From Janthinobacterium sp. (GTDB lineage: Bacteria; Pseudomonadota; Gammaproteobacteria; Burkholderiales; Burkholderiaceae_D): DNA of 64,000 nt. Shown in pieces: positions 63,713 through 64,000 of this stretch. Under the pieces are notes generated by a model that was not told where the DNA came from, did not search any database, and saw only the letters and a list, made by a program, of their open reading frames with translations. Position 1 is the first letter of the stretch. Each line of letters opens with the position of its first letter. Position numbers and translations under genes: made by a program. Location of the stretch: positions 62,001-126,000 of the forward strand of contig NZ_RFSK01000003.1 of the NCBI RefSeq assembly GCF_009923995.1, written 5' to 3'.

Positions 63713-64000
63713 ATGACCTTGCTGCCGGTGTCGGATTACCTCAGTGACAGCGCCGCCTTGTGCGACGCCGTCGTGCGCTTGCGTGGCCCGGCACTGATGG
63801 CCGAGCTGGGCCGCATCGCCGGCGCCGTGATGGCCAGCCCGTATTGCCAGTTCCTGCCCGCAATCAGCGCCGATACTGCCGCGCCGCCCGCGCCGTTTGC
63901 GCGCGACACGCCTGCCTTGCTGCAGGAAGTCAGCTTCGACGGCCATTGCTACGGCCACTATGCCGTGGCCGGCCGCAGCCTGTACAACGACGCCGACCGC
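63713..64000 (+). CDS. Start of a further gene, possibly GAF-domain signalling protein (3' end outside window)
   Basis: An open frame begins at ATG 63713, one base after the HDOD gene stop, and runs 96 codons to the window edge without a stop. The end visible here, VSFDGHCYGHYAVAGRSLYNDADR, has the glycine/tyrosine pattern of the late strands of a GAF domain. The tight spacing suggests translational coupling to the HDOD protein, so a signalling role such as a diguanylate cyclase or kinase is likely, but no catalytic domain is in view. Confidence 0.7.
   Translation, partial: MTLLPVSDYLSDSAALCDAVVRLRGPALMAELGRIAGAVMASPYCQFLPAISADTAAPPAPFARDTPALLQEVSFDGHCYGHYAVAGRSLYNDADR

Overview
The window looks like chromosomal DNA of a GC-rich beta-proteobacterium of the family Oxalobacteraceae, with a Janthinobacterium-type genome most likely. 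The basis is the overall base composition, the gene orders ybgC-tolQRAB-pal-cpoB-tRNA-Lys, glyA-nrdR-...-ribD-ribE-ribB-ribH-nusB and 4.5S RNA-dnaX-ybaB-recR, and protein sequences of the Burkholderiales type. The organism is an inference from gene content. No phage, integrase, transposase or CRISPR array was seen.

Layout. 0-12 kb is an accessory-metabolism region: the end of an RND efflux pump, a small Thr/Pro-rich lipoprotein, a histidine phosphatase, the cystine importer TcyP, two LysR regulators, an NmrA-like oxidoreductase, a YigZ/IMPACT protein, and a minus-strand operon of an old yellow enzyme, a SnoaL-like protein and an LLM flavin oxidoreductase. 12.1-19.3 kb is bracketed by two pairs of tRNA-Lys(UUU) genes (four copies that read identically). 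Between the pairs lie a MarR regulator with a DHA2 multidrug exporter, xenA with a divergent ArsR-like regulator, an acyltransferase, and a 540-residue membrane protein I do not recognise that shows a fourfold internal repeat. 19.3-24.8 kb is the Tol-Pal envelope operon. 25.0-27.5 kb is glyA behind a ZTP riboswitch, then nrdR. 27.7-35.2 kb is a type IV pilus minor-pilin cluster (pilV, pilW, pilX, pilY1, pilE, fimT). 35.5-42.4 kb is the riboflavin pathway (ribD, ribE, ribB, ribH) with nusB, an unrecognised coiled-coil protein and an OsmC peroxidase. 42.6-52.6 kb holds a lytic transglycosylase, ubiD, 4.5S RNA, dnaX-ybaB-recR, a CaiB-type CoA-transferase and a phytase-like lipoprotein. 52.5-64 kb is a signalling region: a hybrid histidine kinase with a response-regulator/GGDEF/EAL protein, cstA-ybdD with a divergent Cache-domain two-component system, an HDOD protein and the start of one more gene.

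How the parts fit. RibD, RibB, RibE and RibH supply most of the riboflavin pathway; the GTP cyclohydrolase II step must come from elsewhere, because the RibA-like half of RibB lacks the zinc cysteines. Flavin and folate supply (rib genes, glyA) sits beside several flavoenzymes (OYE, XenA, LLM oxidoreductase, UbiD). The kinase next to cstA is a reasonable candidate to sense a small carboxylate and control CstA.

The most unusual non-coding content is a family of five ~120-nt imperfect palindromes confined to the nrdR-to-nusB interval, one of which supplies the last codons and stop of ribB; a second family of 27-nt GGGGTC/GACCCC palindromes at 45.7, 51.4 and 57.7 kb; and the duplicated tRNA-Lys pairs. 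All statements rest on reading the sequence and on family knowledge; no database search was run.
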